DNA of 64,000 bases from Granulicatella adiacens ATCC 49175 (GTDB taxonomy: Bacteria; Bacillota; Bacilli; Lactobacillales; Aerococcaceae), in NCBI RefSeq assembly GCF_025150565.1, contig NZ_CP102283.1, forward strand, positions 1,674,001 to 1,738,000. Reading direction: 5' to 3'. This document shows, piece by piece, positions 35,926 through 44,920 of the stretch (the stretch's first letter is position 1; each line of letters begins with the position of its first letter). A model generated the notes under the pieces. That model did not search any database. It was given only the letters and a program-made list of their open reading frames with translations, and was not told the DNA's origin. The position numbers and the translations under genes are program-made.

Positions 35926-36849
35926 TTAATATTGAGGAATCATCTCATTATTTTTCACTTTTTCTTGAATCTCAATTATTTTATCTGCAGCTACACTTTG
36001 ATTAAAGAACGCCATAAGCGAATCATCATCTTTATGAACTACAACAACTGCAGATGTCATATCATCAATCCACTGATTGTGTTTTATTTTCGAATAGCTT
36101 AAATCGGAATAATCTTTATCCATTAATTCATCTAAATTCCAAACACCAACGTCTACAATTCCCTTTCTTAGCGCTGTTAGAATTTGAAATCCAGGCATTT
36201 CAACTAATTGAACATTTTTACCTTTTACAACTTCTTCAGTTAGTAGATATTGGTCGATTGAATTATAATCAATAGCTACCTTCTTACTTTCAATAGTCTT
36301 ATCAGTATTTTCACTAGAAAAGACAACAACGTGCTCACTTAAATAACTATTTTTACCGAAGTCTAGTGCTACTTCTAACGGTTCGCGATTATGAATAGCT
36401 TGTTTAGCAGCAAATTTAGAAACAATTGCAAAACGATAAAACTTACTCGTAACTGCTTTAATTCTTTCTTTAGACCCACGAATATAACCTAAATTCAATG
36501 GAATATGGTTATTGCGGAATTCTTCGTAAATTCCGGTTGCTAAACCTTCATAGAGTTTAGAGTATGGCAACGTCATAGTCCCAAGAACCGTTTCTGACAA
36601 TGCATAAGATTGTAATATTTCATAATTAATTTCTGAAATAAACGAACCTTGGTGTCCTTTGCTGATTAATTTAAAGGCCCCCTCACTTTTTAAATAAGAA
36701 ATCGCATTTTGAACGGTCCCACGAGCTACTTCTAAATCTTCTTGATATTCAGAAATACTAGGCACCTTATCTCCTACCGATTTCTTTAAGAAATCAGATG
36801 CAATAGCATTGATTACTTGACCTTTTTTCATTAAAAACTTTTCTACCAT
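35926..36849 (-). CDS. yhfZ: YhfZ-type regulator, GntR-like HTH plus substrate-binding-like domain
   Basis: 307 residues. The N-terminal winged helix (about 10-70) includes DKVPSISEYQEDLEVARGTVQNAISYLKSEGAFKL-like HTH residues. The rest (about 90-300) resembles a periplasmic-binding-protein fold used as an effector domain (VALDFGKNSYLSEHVVVFSS, RKGIVDVGVWNLDELMDKD). It is placed in the middle of the operon it probably controls. Candidate operators are the paired ATACAYTTTTTTGTAC sites in front of the first gene. Confidence 0.8.
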   Translation of the reverse strand: MVEKFLMKKGQVINAIASDFLKKSVGDKVPSISEYQEDLEVARGTVQNAISYLKSEGAFKLISKGHQGSFISEINYEILQSYALSETVLGTMTLPYSKLYEGLATGIYEEFRNNHIPLNLGYIRGSKERIKAVTSKFYRFAIVSKFAAKQAIHNREPLEVALDFGKNSYLSEHVVVFSSENTDKTIESKKVAIDYNSIDQYLLTEEVVKGKNVQLVEMPGFQILTALRKGIVDVGVWNLDELMDKDYSDLSYSKIKHNQWIDDMTSAVVVVHKDDDSLMAFFNQSVAADKIIEIQEKVKNNEMIPQY

Positions 36850-36863
36850 ACTCTTCCTCTTAT

Positions 36864-37961
36864 TTATTCTTTCACTTTTTCTATAGATTCTTTCAATATT
36901 CTTATAATAGTTTTAGCCCCAGAGCGATTCGGATTAATTCGGATCAAACGCTTTTCTGCTGTTGGATCCGCATTTCTAAAAGTGCCGGAAACTCTATAAA
37001 ACAAAGGGCAAAACTCATATTGAGATTCAGCTCCTACAGGATACGGCAACGCACCTAACTTCGTCGCTTCCTCAATCACCGCTTCAGCAATCGGTTCTTT
37101 TAATTCTACAATCAAAACTCTCGATTGTGCATTCACAATAGAGGCTTCTTTAACCATATCTAAGGTCCCCTGATTTAGCGATTCACATACTTCCTCGCCA
37201 ACTTTAGCGGAAATAGCTTGAGAAACCGGAACATATATCATCCCTTTTAAAACATCTAGAGCTTCATGTCCCTGCACTTGTCCTCCACCAGAATAGTTTT
37301 CTTTTTTCAAGCTTTGTAGCGATTCGGAATTTCCTACTAAACAACCTATTCCTTCTGGACCTAAGAGCTTAAATGTTGAAAAACAAGAAATATCCGCTCC
37401 ATATTGAACCCCAATCTTTTCTGTTTTAAAAACAGAGTAGTTATCATCTGTAATCACAAATATATCAGGGCGCAACTCTTTAATTGTTTTAATAACTGTT
37501 TCTGTTTCATATGAATCAGATGGAAGTTGTCTCGTAACTTGAACCAGAGCTGACGTTATTTCTTTACTTTTAATGATATCTTTCAGAGCATTTAAATCAT
37601 TAAAGTCCACTTTTTCATATGCGATACCTAACATCTCAAAACTCACATTCGTTGTTGGATAAATAGGTGCATTATGAATTAATATTTTCTTTTTACGGTT
37701 AACACCCGCATGTAACGCCAGTCTTATAGCATTTGTTCCTGACCCTCTAACTAACAGCGCTTCGTCGGCGTCAAAAAAGTTTGCTATAACTTTTTCGACC
37801 TTTCTTGTATACACAGGTTGATTCAGACCTTTAACTACTCCTAAATCTCCCCTAGTTAAAATTTCATTTCCAGGAAAGACTTTAGTAATCTCATCTACTA
37901 ACCTGAATTGCATTTCTTGCGCTTCTGCGATTGTTAAACTTTTTAAAGGATAACTTTTCAT
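36864..37961 (-). CDS. yhfS: Fold-type I PLP enzyme, YhfS type aminotransferase-like
   Basis: 365 residues. LLVRGSGTNAIRLALHAG (phosphate-binding turn), VITDDNYSVFKTEK (Asp for the pyridine N) and ISCFSTFKLLGPEGIGCLVG with the Schiff-base Lys. Similar to class V aminotransferases and cystathionine-type enzymes; E. coli YhfS is annotated likewise. Start overlaps the php stop (ATGA). Substrate unknown, but with YhfX it makes two PLP enzymes in the operon, which points to an amino-acid-like compound. Confidence 0.8.
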   Translation of the reverse strand: MKSYPLKSLTIAEAQEMQFRLVDEITKVFPGNEILTRGDLGVVKGLNQPVYTRKVEKVIANFFDADEALLVRGSGTNAIRLALHAGVNRKKKILIHNAPIYPTTNVSFEMLGIAYEKVDFNDLNALKDIIKSKEITSALVQVTRQLPSDSYETETVIKTIKELRPDIFVITDDNYSVFKTEKIGVQYGADISCFSTFKLLGPEGIGCLVGNSESLQSLKKENYSGGGQVQGHEALDVLKGMIYVPVSQAISAKVGEEVCESLNQGTLDMVKEASIVNAQSRVLIVELKEPIAEAVIEEATKLGALPYPVGAESQYEFCPLFYRVSGTFRNADPTAEKRLIRINPNRSGAKTIIRILKESIEKVKE

Positions 37962-38845
37962 CTTTTACTCCTTACCAAAAATCGCTTAGGATTTTCCACT
38001 AACATTTTACGGATGAATTTGTCTGAGACTCCTCCCTCTCGTAACATTGGAACAAAACAATCTAATAGATAAGAATAACCTATTCCACCTTGATATTCTA
38101 GGTTTGACTTCCGCGTAATATCCATAGATAAGAATACCTTATCTTCATAGCCTCTTTTCTCAATTTCTTTTAGCATTTCTACTCGCAATAAGTCCGGTTG
38201 GTAATTCTCTTTACCAACAGTATCAAACTCTACATAGACACCTTCATCTAGCATCTTAAGAATATAATTTACATCGCCCGTTAAATCGACATGTCCAATA
38301 ATGACTCTATCTAAATCTACATTTTCTTTTTTAAAGAAGGCAACTTGTTCATGACCATATGTTCCTAGAGTTGTATGAGTGGTAATCGGAATTCCCAACT
38401 CTTTATGAACAATTGACGAAGCAAGAAAAACCTTTTTCTCTCTATCAGTCATCATGTTTTTACTAGTTCCTATTTCACCGATAATTTGCGCTTTTATATT
38501 TGTACCGTCAATCCCTTCAAGAATCTCTCTTCGCATTAAATCAGCTAACTCTTCAACACTAGCATCTGTTACAAAATCCGGTAAAAATTTATCTTGATAA
38601 AAGCCTGTCGCTTGAATGATATTAATTTTACTAAGCTCAGCAACCTTTTGAACATATAAAGGATTTCTTCTCATATCAAGATTCGTAACATCTACGATGT
38701 TACGAACCCCTTCAGCATATAATTTTTTAAATTCTTCTACTGTTTCATCAAAGCAATTTAAATTAGTATCATCAATATTTTTTAATCTAGATAAATCAAT
38801 GGTCGTATGCTCGTGCATATAAGTAATTCCATCTATGAACGTCAT
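37958..38845 (-). CDS. php: Phosphotriesterase-homology amidohydrolase, YhfV/Php type
   Basis: 295 residues. Metal ligands in the order expected: MHEHTT (HxH), IIGEIGT (bridging Glu where PTE has carboxylated Lys), TTHTTLG (His), VIIGHVDL (His) and FLSMDITRK (Asp). This is the phosphotriesterase-related family of unknown natural substrate, likely a lactonase, esterase or phosphodiesterase. It starts 12 bp after the yhfT-like stop and couples to yhfS. Confidence 0.85.
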   Translation of the reverse strand: MTFIDGITYMHEHTTIDLSRLKNIDDTNLNCFDETVEEFKKLYAEGVRNIVDVTNLDMRRNPLYVQKVAELSKINIIQATGFYQDKFLPDFVTDASVEELADLMRREILEGIDGTNIKAQIIGEIGTSKNMMTDREKKVFLASSIVHKELGIPITTHTTLGTYGHEQVAFFKKENVDLDRVIIGHVDLTGDVNYILKMLDEGVYVEFDTVGKENYQPDLLRVEMLKEIEKRGYEDKVFLSMDITRKSNLEYQGGIGYSYLLDCFVPMLREGGVSDKFIRKMLVENPKRFLVRSKR

Positions 38846-38857
38846 ATCAACAATCTC

Positions 38858-40162
38858 CTATCCAGCAACTGGTGTGAATAATCCAACCATGTAAAGAATA
38901 TTAACAATAATTCCTAAACTGATTGCTGCAACTGGTCCGATAGCTAGTTCAACGATAGGACTTTTAGCCTTTCTATTTAGAAGAAGCAAGCCGATAACCC
39001 AGAAGTATCCAATCCCAGGTGCGATTTTTTCAGATGCAATAGCACCACCAACTAATAAAGCCACTTCTAAGACTTTATTCATTGCTGTACGAATGTGTTC
39101 GCCCATTTCACGAATTCCAGGGAATTTATCCAATCCTTTAGCCACTAATGCTAACAATTGAACTTCAACAAACATCAATGCCGCACCGGCAATAAATGCA
39201 ACTAACGGATTACCATTTAGTAACATCCCCACTACAAATACAAACGTCGCTCCAGCTGGGCTATAAACCCCTGTTACAATTGCTGTTGAGAAGACTAACG
39301 GAATAAATCCAATACCTCGAGCAAAAGCAGCTAAAGCAGCTTCACTAATTTTTCCTTCAGTTAATAATTTTAATGAAATTGGATCCCCAGCAAGAATCAT
39401 TAAACTAGTAGAAGCAGATACAAGACCTCCTGTAAGTGATAACCAAAGCCAATTTTTCTTAATTCTATTTACACGTTCTAAGAATACACTCACTAAAGTC
39501 TCATTCGAATTACTTCCATCTCCTTTTACTTGCATTGCAAATACAATCATGAAAATCATACCTACAAGTAAAGACATTCCTTCTGCACTTAGTTTAATGG
39601 TAGTCGCTTCTAATTTAATCGTTCCAAATTGTTTGACTGTAAACAATGCTAATAAAGTCGCTAATAGAGTGATTGCTGCTTTTTTAAATCCATGTTGGCT
39701 TGCAATCGCAATTGCAGGGAAAATACTAAACCCTACGATAATAGGCGATCCTACAGAAGATAGTGCAGGCATAAAGTTCACAGGTAGCATATTGAACAAA
39801 TCAACTACAGCTTGTAAACCTAACACAAGTCCCACACCATAGAGTGCTCCAACTACTCCTGATACAACCATCCCGATTTTTCCTTCTGGAGCCCAAGAAC
39901 CGATAATATCTGTCATCAATAAAATACTATGCACTAAAATAATGGAAGCCCCAATCGATACTGGAATACCAAATCCGATAACCAATCCAAAACTCAACGC
40001 AAAACTTGTTGCTGCTAATTCCTTTTTACCAATCTTCTTTTCTAAATATTCTGGAAGAATTGGTCTTAACCCATCATTAAAAACAGCGATTCCTTTATTC
40101 GCTAGAATCGAACACAATGCGCCTAGCAACGCAATAACTATTAATTCTAAAGTTTTATCCAT
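38858..40162 (-). CDS. yhfT: Multi-pass membrane transporter, YhfT type
   Basis: 434 residues with about eleven hydrophobic helices from LELIVIALLGALCSILANKG to the C-terminal AIGPVAAISLGIIVNILYMVGLF. The loop KGIAVFNDGLRPILPEYLEKKIGKKELAATSFALSFG is characteristic of the YhfT family. It is the only obvious transporter in the operon, so it likely imports the substrate of the pathway. No Walker or PTS motifs are present. Confidence 0.82.
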   Translation of the reverse strand: MDKTLELIVIALLGALCSILANKGIAVFNDGLRPILPEYLEKKIGKKELAATSFALSFGLVIGFGIPVSIGASIILVHSILLMTDIIGSWAPEGKIGMVVSGVVGALYGVGLVLGLQAVVDLFNMLPVNFMPALSSVGSPIIVGFSIFPAIAIASQHGFKKAAITLLATLLALFTVKQFGTIKLEATTIKLSAEGMSLLVGMIFMIVFAMQVKGDGSNSNETLVSVFLERVNRIKKNWLWLSLTGGLVSASTSLMILAGDPISLKLLTEGKISEAALAAFARGIGFIPLVFSTAIVTGVYSPAGATFVFVVGMLLNGNPLVAFIAGAALMFVEVQLLALVAKGLDKFPGIREMGEHIRTAMNKVLEVALLVGGAIASEKIAPGIGYFWVIGLLLLNRKAKSPIVELAIGPVAAISLGIIVNILYMVGLFTPVAG

Positions 40163-40182
40163 CGTCTTTCCCTCTTTTTCTA

Positions 40183-40545
40183 TTAAATTTTATTTAGTTC
40201 TTCCATGATAATTGGGATAACATCATTTTTATGTTGCGCTGTAAATCCAAATGCTTTCTTTCCACTTCGAACATTTTCCCTAATTTCTTCTTCTGGCATT
40301 ATTTTTCCAGGCATCGAAACTGTCACACAATTATCTCTTCCTAAAAGAGCTAGCGCCATCGCCAAAGCTCCTCCCCCGCCAGTGTTGCAAGCTCCAATAT
40401 AATAATCAGCTGTCCCAGATTTAATAGCCATCGCAGCATCCAAATCACTCTTCACTTCCACGCTATCTTCTGGCAAACCATACTGAAGTACTAAAGCTTT
40501 TACTTCCTCTTTATCAATTTGACCACCAACTACAATTTTTTTCAT
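40183..40545 (-). CDS. yhfU: Small YhfU-type (DUF2620) protein
   Basis: 120 residues, the family's normal length. KKIVVGGQIDKEEVKALV at the start and DYYIGACNTGGGGALAMALALLG in the middle; the Gly-rich loop could bind a nucleotide or phosphate. It always travels with yhfT. I infer a soluble partner of the transporter or an enzyme subunit; function unknown. Confidence 0.8.
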   Translation of the reverse strand: MKKIVVGGQIDKEEVKALVLQYGLPEDSVEVKSDLDAAMAIKSGTADYYIGACNTGGGGALAMALALLGRDNCVTVSMPGKIMPEEEIRENVRSGKKAFGFTAQHKNDVIPIIMEELNKI

Positions 40546-40558
40546 CTAACATCCTCCT

Positions 40559-41929
40559 CTATTTTTCACTTAAAAATTCATTATGGACTGCATAATTGAC
40601 TGCGCTAGCAAAATCGTGTGTGTTACTATAATTTCCAGATTTTTGTTGTCCATTATTCATTTTATTGGTCAGAACAATTACTACTATCTTATTTTTTGGA
40701 GAAATTGTTACATAAGTGCCCGTAAATCCATTGTGTCCAATCGCATCTTCCGCCAAAGATTGCATCCACCCAGCATTCTTTAAATATCCATAAGATTGAA
40801 TTGAACCTGATTTTGTTTTAAACACGTCTTGTAAGAATAGTTCCACGGTTTTTTCGTCATATAGAACCGTATCTCCTCGTTTTCCTTTATCTACTAAAAC
40901 TTGATATAAGGTTGATAAATCAGTAGCAGTAGAAAACAACCCTGCGTGACCAGCATATCCTTCATTTGCCATAAAAGCATTCCCATCATTCACTTCACCT
41001 TGGAGCTCGTAATTACGCCATCCATTGAACTTTTCGAACGCTTCTTTATCTGCTGTCATGTCATATCCAAATTTAGGGAAATTTACCTCATCGATCATCA
41101 TCTTTTCAAAAGGATTTCCGTATGAAGTTACCGCAATTTTTGATTTACCAACACCATTTTTAGTTGGGTTAAACATCGTATTTTTCATTTCAAGCGGTTC
41201 ATAAATCGTTTTAGCAACATATTTGTCAAATGCTTCTCCTGTAATTTTTTCTGCAATAAACGCTAAAGTCATATAGCCTAAATCACTGTACTTATACTCT
41301 CCAGGTTTAAATTCTAACTTTTGATCTTCAATGTATTTCAATGTATCTTGTCGATTGTTTGAATATAAATAAATTGCTTTCCATTGTGGAAGACCGGATG
41401 TATGACTGAGTAATTGACCAATTGTTACATCTTCTTTTCCATTCTTTCCAAATTCAGGTAAATATTTCGTTACCTTATCATCTAGCTTCACTTTTCCTTC
41501 ATATACTAAATGCATAAAAACTTGAGTTGTCGCACTAATTTTTGTAACTGAGGCTAAATCAAAGAGCGTATCATCAGTAACTGCAGAAGGATTTTCAATC
41601 TTTTCAGCAGGATTCTTCGAAAAATCAAATGCTTGAATCGTTCCATAGCTCTTTTTAAAAACTATTTTTCCATCTTTTAAAACAACAATTTGCGCTCCAG
41701 GAGTAGCTTTAGGGTTTGTTTCTGCTAATTGGCTTTTCACATAAGAAAAAGCAACTGCATCAATTGCTTTTTCAAGAGCTTTTGACGACTCATTGTTTTC
41801 TTTATTCTCAGCCACAACTGTTGTTTCAGAACTTTGAGGAACTGCTTTATTTGAACATCCTACTAATCCTAATGCACATACTACAGAGCTAATCATTAAC
41901 ACTTGCTTCTTAAAATTTTTTAACATCAT
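40559..41929 (-). CDS. Beta-lactamase-family serine hydrolase lipoprotein (PBP4B/YfeW-like)
   Basis: About 456 residues; ATG 41929 or 41926 follows GGAGGAG. Signal segment with lipobox LVGC. Class C beta-lactamase/DD-peptidase motifs: Ser in DLASVTKISA (SxxK), YSDLGY (YxN-like with Asp) and IGHNGFTG (HxG). A helical linker after the Cys carries many Ser and Glu. It is the first gene of the yhf-like operon, 13 bp before yhfU, so a surface-exposed peptidase or esterase appears to be part of the same pathway, perhaps releasing a D-amino-acid-containing substrate from outside the cell. Confidence 0.8.
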   Translation of the reverse strand: MMLKNFKKQVLMISSVVCALGLVGCSNKAVPQSSETTVVAENKENNESSKALEKAIDAVAFSYVKSQLAETNPKATPGAQIVVLKDGKIVFKKSYGTIQAFDFSKNPAEKIENPSAVTDDTLFDLASVTKISATTQVFMHLVYEGKVKLDDKVTKYLPEFGKNGKEDVTIGQLLSHTSGLPQWKAIYLYSNNRQDTLKYIEDQKLEFKPGEYKYSDLGYMTLAFIAEKITGEAFDKYVAKTIYEPLEMKNTMFNPTKNGVGKSKIAVTSYGNPFEKMMIDEVNFPKFGYDMTADKEAFEKFNGWRNYELQGEVNDGNAFMANEGYAGHAGLFSTATDLSTLYQVLVDKGKRGDTVLYDEKTVELFLQDVFKTKSGSIQSYGYLKNAGWMQSLAEDAIGHNGFTGTYVTISPKNKIVVIVLTNKMNNGQQKSGNYSNTHDFASAVNYAVHNEFLSEK

Positions 41930-41945
41930 AACTCCTCCGTTCAAT

Positions 41946-41961
41946 ATACATTTTTTTGTAC
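41946..41961. promoter_or_regulatory. Candidate operator 1 of the yhf-like operon
   Basis: ATACATTTTTTTGTAC, an imperfect palindrome (TACA-N6-TGTA). A second site with one base changed lies 69 bp away. It is between the promoter and the first gene. Confidence 0.55.
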
Positions 41962-42014
41962 AATAGAAACTATCTTTCCTTAAACGATCATAAAAAGCAC
42001 CCCCATTTATGAAA

Positions 42015-42030
42015 ATACACTTTTTTGTAC
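42015..42030. promoter_or_regulatory. Candidate operator 2 of the yhf-like operon
   Basis: ATACACTTTTTTGTAC, just downstream of the expected transcription start near 42039, where a bound repressor would block the polymerase. It matches operator 1 at 15 of 16 bases. YhfZ is the natural candidate to bind both. Confidence 0.58.
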
Positions 42031-42045
42031 CTTATCTATACGCCA

Positions 42046-42074
42046 AGTATAATACTATCTTATTTTTTTGTAAA
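42046..42074 (-). promoter_or_regulatory. Promoter of the yhf-like operon
   Basis: Reverse strand TTTACA at 42069-42074 and TATACT at 42046-42051 with a 17-base spacer. It predicts a start near 42039 and a 110-base leader holding both operator-like palindromes. Confidence 0.75.
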
Positions 42075-42116
42075 CCCTTTCTTTAGATAAATTCTGCTAT
42101 TTATAATACTAAATCA

Positions 42117-42147
42117 TAAAAAAAGGCGCTTCTCTTTCGAGAGCGCC
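42117..42147 (-). terminator. Terminator of the nucleoside hydrolase gene
   Basis: GGCGCTCTC pairs with GAGAAGCGCC across a GAAA loop, with a TTTTTTT run on the reverse strand; 14 bases past the stop. Confidence 0.87.
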
Positions 42148-42161
42148 AGAAGCTATTTATA

Positions 42162-43100
42162 TTATTTTTTCGCTAAATCGGTGATGTAGTCGAAGAAGGC
42201 ATCACGGTCGACATGGTAGACAAGGTCGACTGGGCGGCCATTTTCTGCTTTGATAGTACGGCCACGGCTTGCACCAGCAACAATCACGTCACTGTTCACA
42301 ACAGAGCGTTTCACAAGGTCTTCTTTCCCGAATGAAGCGGTCGTTAACACGTCCCATAGGAAGTATGTTGAGTTCGTTACGTAGTGAGTAAGAGGAGGCA
42401 CGATTGCGTAACATTGCCCTAAGAAGTCAACGCCTTCGATGGCACGTTCTTTTGCCCAACGGTCGCGAACATCCAGAGATAATGGCACCATGTTTGTACT
42501 TTCAAGCGCCACGAGTTCGATTTGAATGCTGGATTCCCAGACGCGTTTTGCAGCGAATGGATCCCAGTACACGTTCCACTCCGCAGTTCCGTCGTGTTCA
42601 GGATCTTCCACGTTCCCCATATCAAGGAAGGTTCCACCCATCCAGTAAAGTTTACCGATGTTTTCTTCGATGGTTGGGTCTTGATCTAACGCACGCGCTA
42701 AGTCTGTTAAGGGTCCTACGAACACAAGATCCACTTTCTCCTCCGATTCTTTTAAGGCACGGATTAAATCTTCGTGCGCTTTTAATGGTGAATCTTGCAC
42801 CGTGATTGGTTTATGTTCGTTTAAAATTGGAAGTGCGTCCACTGTGAAAGCGTGCATTCTCCACTCTTTCGGGAATGGGTTCACAGGGCGTGAGTCTGAA
42901 GAAGCGACTTTCAATTGTTTGTCCTTTTCAGAACCGAACTTATGAATAATCTTCTTGCTGGCTTCCACCGCTGGTAATAAATAGCAGTCCGCTTCGATAA
43001 CGCCGACCCCTACTAATTCCACATCTTCCATTTTTAATAGTAAATATAATGATACTAAATCATCAACGCCACCATCGTGGTTTAAATAAACTTTACGCAT
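42162..43100 (-). CDS. Nucleoside hydrolase (IunH family)
   Basis: 312 residues. The calcium-site motif at the N-terminus reads NHDGGVDDLVSLYLLL; FVGPLTDLARAL and AEWNVYWDPFAAKRVWES follow. The family cleaves the N-glycosidic bond of ribonucleosides to base and ribose. The usual DTDxGxDD has become HDGGVDD, the variant seen in a streptococcal-type subgroup. Monocistronic, with a terminator after it. Confidence 0.88.
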   Translation of the reverse strand: MRKVYLNHDGGVDDLVSLYLLLKMEDVELVGVGVIEADCYLLPAVEASKKIIHKFGSEKDKQLKVASSDSRPVNPFPKEWRMHAFTVDALPILNEHKPITVQDSPLKAHEDLIRALKESEEKVDLVFVGPLTDLARALDQDPTIEENIGKLYWMGGTFLDMGNVEDPEHDGTAEWNVYWDPFAAKRVWESSIQIELVALESTNMVPLSLDVRDRWAKERAIEGVDFLGQCYAIVPPLTHYVTNSTYFLWDVLTTASFGKEDLVKRSVVNSDVIVAGASRGRTIKAENGRPVDLVYHVDRDAFFDYITDLAKK

Positions 43101-43268
43101 TTATGAGTTACGCTCCTTTAAAATGGTTTTCTTGCACGCTTTATTATACCTAAAAACGAACGATATTGAAACTATTTTATTTAACGTTTGGTTTTGTTTT
43201 CGAGTGCATTCATTCTCAGTTTATGTTAAACTATTTTTAATTATTTTTTAATGTTAGGGTGTGGTTCA

Positions 43269-44585
43269 ATGAAAAAGAAATTCATAGATATTATCATTAT
43301 CGGTTTTGCTCTGTTTGCCATCTTCTTTGGAGCCGGAAATTTAATTTTCCCACCTTATCTAGGAGTGTCTGCAGGAGAAAACTGGGGAACTGCTACTCTT
43401 GCATTTTTAATCAGTGACCCACTGCTATCCGTTGTTGCCGTAATGGTCGTGGCCACTCTTGGCGGTAGCGCACTAGCGGTCGGACGACGGATTCACCCTG
43501 TTTTTGCAGGCGTCTTGAATGCTATCTGCGTTCTCTTAATCGGGCCCATTTTTGCGGTTCCACGTACCGGAGCATCAACGCATGAGATTTTCGTACAATC
43601 GTATTTCCCAAATGCGCCTCAATGGATCACTTCCCTTGTCTTCTTCGGAATTGTCCTCTGGATTACATACAAGGAAAACTCCGTCATGGATGCCATCGGA
43701 AAATACTTAACACCGATTCTCTTACTTATTCTCTTCTGTATCTTTGTCGGAGCCGTCCTTCAACCAAATGCAACATTTGCCACAACAGACGGAAGTGGAC
43801 TATTTGCACAAGGTTTTAAAGAAGGCTATCAAACCATGGACGTGCTCGGAGCTCCTCTCTTAGCCGGAGTCGTGATGAAAGATATTACGCGTCGTGGGTA
43901 TTTAAATCGAAAAGAGCAATTCAGAATGATGTTCGGCGTCGGCATCGTAGCCTTCGTCCTACTTGCTGTCGTATATTCAACACTAGCATACAGCGGGGCC
44001 AGCATGAGCACAGTTATTGACTCAACTGCGCAACGTTCTGCTATTTTAACAACCATTGTTAAAACATTACTCGGATCATGGGGACAACTTGCGATGGGAC
44101 TTGCGGTCTGCTTCGCCTGCCTCACAACTGCGATTGGACTAACAACCACTTGCGGGCAGTATTTCGAAGAAGTCTCTAAAGGAAGATTGCAATACAAGAA
44201 GATTATTCTTGTCACGGTAGCAGTGGAATTCATCATCTCGCTTGTCGGTGTGGATTCACTCATTAACCTCGCCGTGCCAATATTGACCTTCATCTTCCCA
44301 ATCGTGATTGCACTCATCCTCTTCTCAGCGTTTGACCAATACATCCCATGCGACTGGACGTATCTTGGAGCGGTTGTCGGAGCTGGAATCGTTGGACTTG
44401 TACAAGGAATCAACACACTTTCACAACTACTAGGCGGGAACCTACTAGGAGATGCTGCCACTTGGATTGGAACTCTCCCACTAGCCACATACGGCCTTGA
44501 GTGGATTGTCCCAACCTTTATAGGCGCCATCCTCTTCACCATTGCATCCGCCATCTTAAAACCAAAACAACTTGAATTCGATTAA
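43269..44585 (+). CDS. brnQ: Branched-chain amino acid carrier BrnQ (LIVCS family)
   Basis: 438 residues from ATG 43269, preceded by AGGGTGTGG; the frame opens 18 bases earlier. Twelve hydrophobic helices; FALFAIFFGAGNLIFPPYLG is the family's first-helix signature, followed by VPRTGASTHEI. It imports Leu, Ile and Val with sodium or protons. It stands alone and is followed by a strong terminator. Confidence 0.92.
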   Translation: MKKKFIDIIIIGFALFAIFFGAGNLIFPPYLGVSAGENWGTATLAFLISDPLLSVVAVMVVATLGGSALAVGRRIHPVFAGVLNAICVLLIGPIFAVPRTGASTHEIFVQSYFPNAPQWITSLVFFGIVLWITYKENSVMDAIGKYLTPILLLILFCIFVGAVLQPNATFATTDGSGLFAQGFKEGYQTMDVLGAPLLAGVVMKDITRRGYLNRKEQFRMMFGVGIVAFVLLAVVYSTLAYSGASMSTVIDSTAQRSAILTTIVKTLLGSWGQLAMGLAVCFACLTTAIGLTTTCGQYFEEVSKGRLQYKKIILVTVAVEFIISLVGVDSLINLAVPILTFIFPIVIALILFSAFDQYIPCDWTYLGAVVGAGIVGLVQGINTLSQLLGGNLLGDAATWIGTLPLATYGLEWIVPTFIGAILFTIASAILKPKQLEFD

Positions 44586-44613
44586 AAAACGGAGCCTCCC
44601 AGCTCCGTTTTTT
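44584..44613 (+). terminator. Terminator of brnQ
   Basis: AAAAAACGGAGC with GCTCCGTTTTTT, six-base loop, followed by a run of T; starts within the stop codon of brnQ. Confidence 0.88.
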
Positions 44614-44632
44614 GTTTCCCATCCGCCCCTCT

Positions 44633-44735
44633 CTAAAAAGGACGGTTTGTATATGGTTGCCATGTGATATAGGTAATCCCTGCTCCAAATGCAGATCCCC
44701 AAATCTGTAGGCACAAAAGAAGCAAAGAAAAAAAT
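44633..44735 (-). pseudogene. Possible C-terminal remnant of a membrane protein gene
   Basis: One reverse frame stays open for about 33 codons up to a TAG at 44633 and reads LLLLCLQIWGSAFGAGI then TYITWQPYTNRPF, which looks like the last helix and tail of a membrane protein. Its upstream part runs into hairpin element E and has no start. It may be the trace of a gene destroyed when element E arose, or a chance frame. The 44614-44920 gap holds only this and element E. Confidence 0.3.
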
Positions 44736-44908
44736 CCTACGGATCCAATAATGATTGTAGTACGGTTTAGTAACCGATGTGAATTACTGACTCTGGAAAT
44801 TTATTTCCTAGAGTCAGTTTGAAGCTCGGTAGGCTGTAGACCATAGGCTACAGCCGGTACCCGACTTACAATCATTATTGATGAATCCGTAAGGATTTTT
44901 CTTTGCTT
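44720..44908. repeat. Giant-hairpin repeat element, copy E
   Basis: About 190 bp between two convergent genes. Outer arms AAGCAAAGAAAAAAATCCTA (44720 on) with AGGATTTTTCTTTGCTT (ending 44908), then AATAATGATTGTAG with its near-complement. The core is clear: AACCGATGTGAATT, hairpin ACTGACTCT/AGAGTCAGT, TTTGAAGCTCGGTAG, stem GGCTGTAG/CTACAGCC around ACCATAGG, then CCGGTACCC. Compared with copy A the two core stems have different bases but remain fully paired. Confidence 0.8.
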
Positions 44909-44920
44909 ATATAATAGTTT

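Noticed and set aside
43829..44554. Reverse-strand open frame of 241 codons opposite brnQ
   Set aside because: It is antisense to a clear transporter gene and rich in Thr, Ser and Pro, as shadows of membrane-protein genes are.
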